The notes beneath the pieces were generated by a model. The model made no database searches. It had not been told where the DNA came from and worked only from the letters and a program-made list of their open reading frames with translations. Positions 15,801 through 17,020 of a DNA stretch of 17,020 nt are shown one piece after another (position 1 is the stretch's first letter; each line of letters starts with the position of its first letter). The stretch is from DAIOSQ01 sp036752465 (GTDB taxonomy: Bacteria; Pseudomonadota; Gammaproteobacteria; Legionellales; Legionellaceae). The DNA lies in contig DAIOSQ010000040.1 in assembly GCA_036752465.1 (NCBI GenBank), positions 1 through 17,020 of the forward strand. The letters run 5' to 3'. A program made the translations under genes and the position numbers.

Positions 15801-16176
15801 ATAATTCTGTGGTATTGCTATCACTAATGGTTGTACGATGGTACTCCCGATGATGAATTAGCGGATTTTTTATCGGTGTTACACCTGATTTAAAATCAGA
15901 CTGGCGTTGTCCAAGCATCATCACAGACAACATCCAATGTTGATCATCGGGGTCCATCAGGGATACATAAGCTTGATATGGATCACTACTTAGGACTTTT
16001 TTTATATTTGAAAGTTGCCATGCGTGTTGAATGCGCAAGGCGGCTGTCTCTCTTGTTAAGTTAGGAGAGGATTCTTGTGTCTTATTTGTTGAAAGGATCT
16101 GTTTTTGAGCGATTTCCTCGGTTAAATAGTCACATAATGGGTCAAAAACATCTTCGTTAATATTTTTTTTTGGCAT
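12859..16176 (-). CDS. Large multidomain protein: PLP-enzyme-like core, ankyrin repeats, C-terminal CaaX box
   Basis: A 1105-aa protein starting at the ATG at 16176. GGATGGA lies about 10 bases upstream, and the promoter lies between this ATG and an in-frame TTG at 16230. No exact family is recognised. An IQ-like helix is at residues 47-60 (LRIQHAWQLSNIKK). Residues about 250-640 carry, in order, SGSHAHIMG (362-370), LLIDTTTT with Asp452, HESHQKFG with Lys486, and SFGHHDTTIIDGGVRIS with Arg616. This order and spacing (34 and 130 residues) resemble fold-type I PLP enzymes such as aspartate aminotransferase (Asp222, Lys258, Arg386). Residues about 640-810 are helical. Ankyrin-like repeats cover about 817-972 (GSTSVILAAQLGNTLILKML; GWSALHWTAFHGDAYATRKL). 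The C terminus is Cys-Cys-Thr-Ile-Cys, giving a CaaX box at Cys1102. There is no signal peptide. I infer a translocated effector that is prenylated in a eukaryotic host; the enzyme activity is a hypothesis. Confidence 0.8.
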   Translation of the reverse strand: MPKKNINEDVFDPLCDYLTEEIAQKQILSTNKTQESSPNLTRETAALRIQHAWQLSNIKKVLSSDPYQAYVSLMDPDDQHWMLSVMMLGQRQSDFKSGVTPIKNPLIHHREYHRTTISDSNTTELFPDKVKANDQLLLPLVSLKTTPIDRLLKDFYIDKLDSLMLVTSSDNPFTFVHINKSGFPQQHKYAEIKYILNLKSSIQALGLIASPWEIACAYPYRDRETPHLIKHPENATLIEADAIRRLRRLANNHHAPTHKIAQSLERIMCDLPNLPPLALNRVNLILNIITLFYAYDYSKFAQHVYYIIHEISLGLLDTSDKHSLHVRFENFSTTSKQTFINALGLGNDDLQQQHYIVAPTLSGSHAHIMGLQLAKSMHTDSGSSSIYSSGALNYYEFNHFLIENTSDEADVFCITTGPICYKVINPGVDINLFVKNHLIDKNRTKPATLLIDTTTTLYKNLKLNEETKAMVRSGQLSIIVHESHQKFGLLHTDQAQCGRMMAFCSRQHFDVVALNDLQAKAEQDYNEHIDLRIGVYISTHCSSSLEEIKQQHFNQGASLQRFLNRFYFVPETTPMDPDNLWALDERYFCMSSGFHNISKRHSFGHHDTTIIDGGVRISANASDQLDSWLETTKLYIERYEHETVKDKKAYYNDLLVFLLEFGKHKTQLHLKEQIIVLTIAHQLIRKAPNQLKNNLFFFIFLESIIPLCDSLRHRPVYTFIYTYYAQEKKLIRKHMNTYQWPVFIQLFKFLFNQNVTFDSPAYNWIGKQPLARAMDSVVDILMNFYFLVPNNGDYIDQCVQYFQGVAREELNDNLLKRQALLTAINENNTAIITLLLEGFLFRDIFLDKNCLTPLYALVVQGNSDAINDLLKRNTSIFTPVDRHGSTSVILAAQLGNTLILKMLLDAAYTMQEPDTNGILSSVDKNGWSALHWTAFHGDAYATRKLIQLNAPICYLTSDEEHPIHLAQSPASEVFEEYWVIRKMWHEVFMDLDKVPVFYSIFRQSYLNTSTKLSLYEKYTHASNDRLSRKEVSEHQYFDFLDAWFGSGITDFIKELASIHTPEQPILDKSSVSISSRNSFFQGAINHRLTSTPVVANEKMDCCTIC

Positions 16177-16208
16177 TATACTATATCCATCCGCCAATAT
16201 TGGCTCTA

Positions 16209-16237
16209 ATTTTATCACTTTGTCCTGCAATTGTAAA
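16209..16237 (-). promoter_or_regulatory. Sigma-70-like promoter of the ankyrin gene
   Basis: Minus strand: TTTACA (16237-16232), a 17-base spacer, then TAAAAT (16214-16209). The predicted start near 16202 leaves a leader of about 26 bases before the ATG at 16176. This excludes the TTG at 16230 as the start codon. Confidence 0.55.
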
Positions 16238-16253
16238 ATACTAGTATTTTACA
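16232..16253. promoter_or_regulatory. Perfect 22-base palindrome (putative operator)
   Basis: Half-site TGTAAAATACT is followed directly by its exact reverse complement with no spacer. It contains the -35 hexamer of the ankyrin gene promoter, the arrangement of a repressor operator. Confidence 0.6.
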
Positions 16254-16307
16254 GATTTTTACATATATACGTATGACTTAATGACGAGAGTTTAGATATG
16301 ATAACCC

Positions 16308-16362
16308 ATCGCATAAGTTGGTTTTTTATGGTATATCATCGTATGAAAATCTAATCGCATAA
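16308..16362 (+). repeat. Three copies of a 9-base motif upstream of the recombinase gene
   Basis: ATCGCATAA at 16308, ATCGTATGA at 16338 and ATCGCATAA at 16354 are in the same orientation just before the recombinase ATG. The last copy lies within the 15-base direct repeat. They could be recombinase or regulator binding sites. Confidence 0.4.
16348..16362 (+). repeat. 15-base direct repeat, right copy
   Basis: An exact copy of 12789-12803, ending 6 bases before the recombinase start codon. Confidence 0.7.
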
Positions 16363-16368
16363 TTATTA

Positions 16369-17020
16369 ATGAGCAAAAACACATACATTGAAAATTACAT
16401 CACTTATCAAAAATCGACTGATAAATCACCAGCAACATTGGCGAGTTATCGAAGTAACTTAATCCAGTTTTCCATTTGGTTTGAATCAATCAATGGCGTC
16501 GAAATGAAATTGATTAACATTACGCCAACGGATGCGCGCCAATACAAGCAGCATTTGATTGATTCAAATTTCAGGCCGCCAACGATTAATCGCCGGTTAT
16601 TATCATTAAAGTATTTTTTGGAGTGGGGATGGGAGACAAAAAAAATAAAATATCGATTCCCATTGCCAAAGACCGTGAAACAATCACAGTCTATGCCTAA
16701 ATGGCTGACCCGATCCCAGCAAAATCAATTACTCCGTCATGTCGAACAGTATGGCAGTAATAGGGATGCTGCCATTGTGAAAATTTTGTTGAATACAGGC
16801 TTACGTGTTAGCGAATTGTGCGACATACAATGGGAGCATATCACCATGAGTGAGCGTAAAGGCAAGCTGTTGGTTAATGCTGGCAAAGGATGCAAGTATC
16901 GTGAGATCCCATTAAATAAGGATGCACGCCTTGCTTTATATAATTTGGATTATACAATGCATGCCGGCAGTGAAGTTTTTGTTTTTAAAGGCCAACGCGG
17001 CACGCTTAGTCATGGTGATA
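16369..17020 (+). CDS. Tyrosine recombinase/integrase, 3' part outside window
   Basis: The first 217 codons of a Xer-like tyrosine recombinase; the frame is open at the right edge. Residues 1-90 form the SAM-like core-binding domain (SPATLASYRSNLIQFSIWFE; PTINRRLLSLKYFLEW). The catalytic domain begins near 110 and shows LLNTGLRVSELCDIQW with catalytic Arg146, and NAGKGCKYREIPL with the beta-hairpin Lys. The H-x-x-R and Tyr motifs would be beyond the window. It follows the XerC/XerD and small-integron-like layout rather than large phage integrases with an arm-binding domain. There is no Shine-Dalgarno before the ATG, so translation may be weak or leaderless. Lying downstream of tRNA-Arg and divergent from the ankyrin gene, it is the likely mobility gene of the island. 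Confidence 0.88.
   Translation, partial: MSKNTYIENYITYQKSTDKSPATLASYRSNLIQFSIWFESINGVEMKLINITPTDARQYKQHLIDSNFRPPTINRRLLSLKYFLEWGWETKKIKYRFPLPKTVKQSQSMPKWLTRSQQNQLLRHVEQYGSNRDAAIVKILLNTGLRVSELCDIQWEHITMSERKGKLLVNAGKGCKYREIPLNKDARLALYNLDYTMHAGSEVFVFKGQRGTLSHGD

Noticed and set aside
16177..16230. Upstream TTG start for the ankyrin protein (18 extra residues)
   Set aside because: It lies inside the promoter spacer and abuts the palindrome with no ribosome-binding site; the ATG at 16176 has GGATGGA at good spacing.

Overview
This window looks like the chromosome of a moderately AT-rich gammaproteobacterium. It is probably host-associated and of the Legionellales type (Legionella/Coxiella/Aquicella-like). 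The evidence is the proteobacterial ubiC-ubiA pair, pdxB, a ybeY-corC pair, a Legionella/Vibrio-type secreted M4 metalloprotease, and a very large ankyrin protein ending in a eukaryotic-type CaaX box. The taxonomic placement is inference; no rRNA or other decisive marker is present.

Left part (1-6.6 kb): a plus-strand cluster pdxB, ubiC, ubiA (vitamin B6 and ubiquinone synthesis; ubiC and ubiA overlap by 4 bases). It converges on a minus-strand pair, a secreted M4 zinc protease followed by a small exported protein of unknown function. Divergent from the protease is a gene for an unrecognised protein with two hydrophobic segments and a helical middle.

Middle part (6.7-11.8 kb): a minus-strand run reads from about 9.86 kb down to 6.7 kb. 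It encodes a secreted cysteine-rich GCKG-repeat peptide, then after an intergenic hairpin a His/Cys-rich protein of unknown function, then YbeY, CorC and a purine nucleoside phosphorylase. The gene for ETF-ubiquinone oxidoreductase lies on the plus strand after a 347-base gap.

Right part (11.87-17.02 kb): an intact tRNA-Arg(CCU) gene is followed by about 0.9 kb of degraded sequence holding a broken ORF and an HTH-domain remnant. Next comes a 1105-codon minus-strand gene, then a tyrosine recombinase that runs off the right edge. This has the layout of a tRNA-linked genomic island. The large gene has its own sigma-70-like promoter overlapped by a perfect 22-base palindrome, and it is bracketed by a perfect 15-base direct repeat.

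The most interesting item is this large protein. From N to C terminus it shows an IQ-like helix, a region whose ordered motifs and spacing match a fold-type I PLP-dependent enzyme (phosphate loop, Asp452, Lys486, Arg616), an all-helical stretch, ankyrin-like repeats, and a C-terminal Cys-Cys-Thr-Ile-Cys. That suggests a host-prenylated effector enzyme. The second candidate is the GCKG peptide with its neighbouring His/Cys-rich protein, which could be a metal-handling or modified-peptide system.
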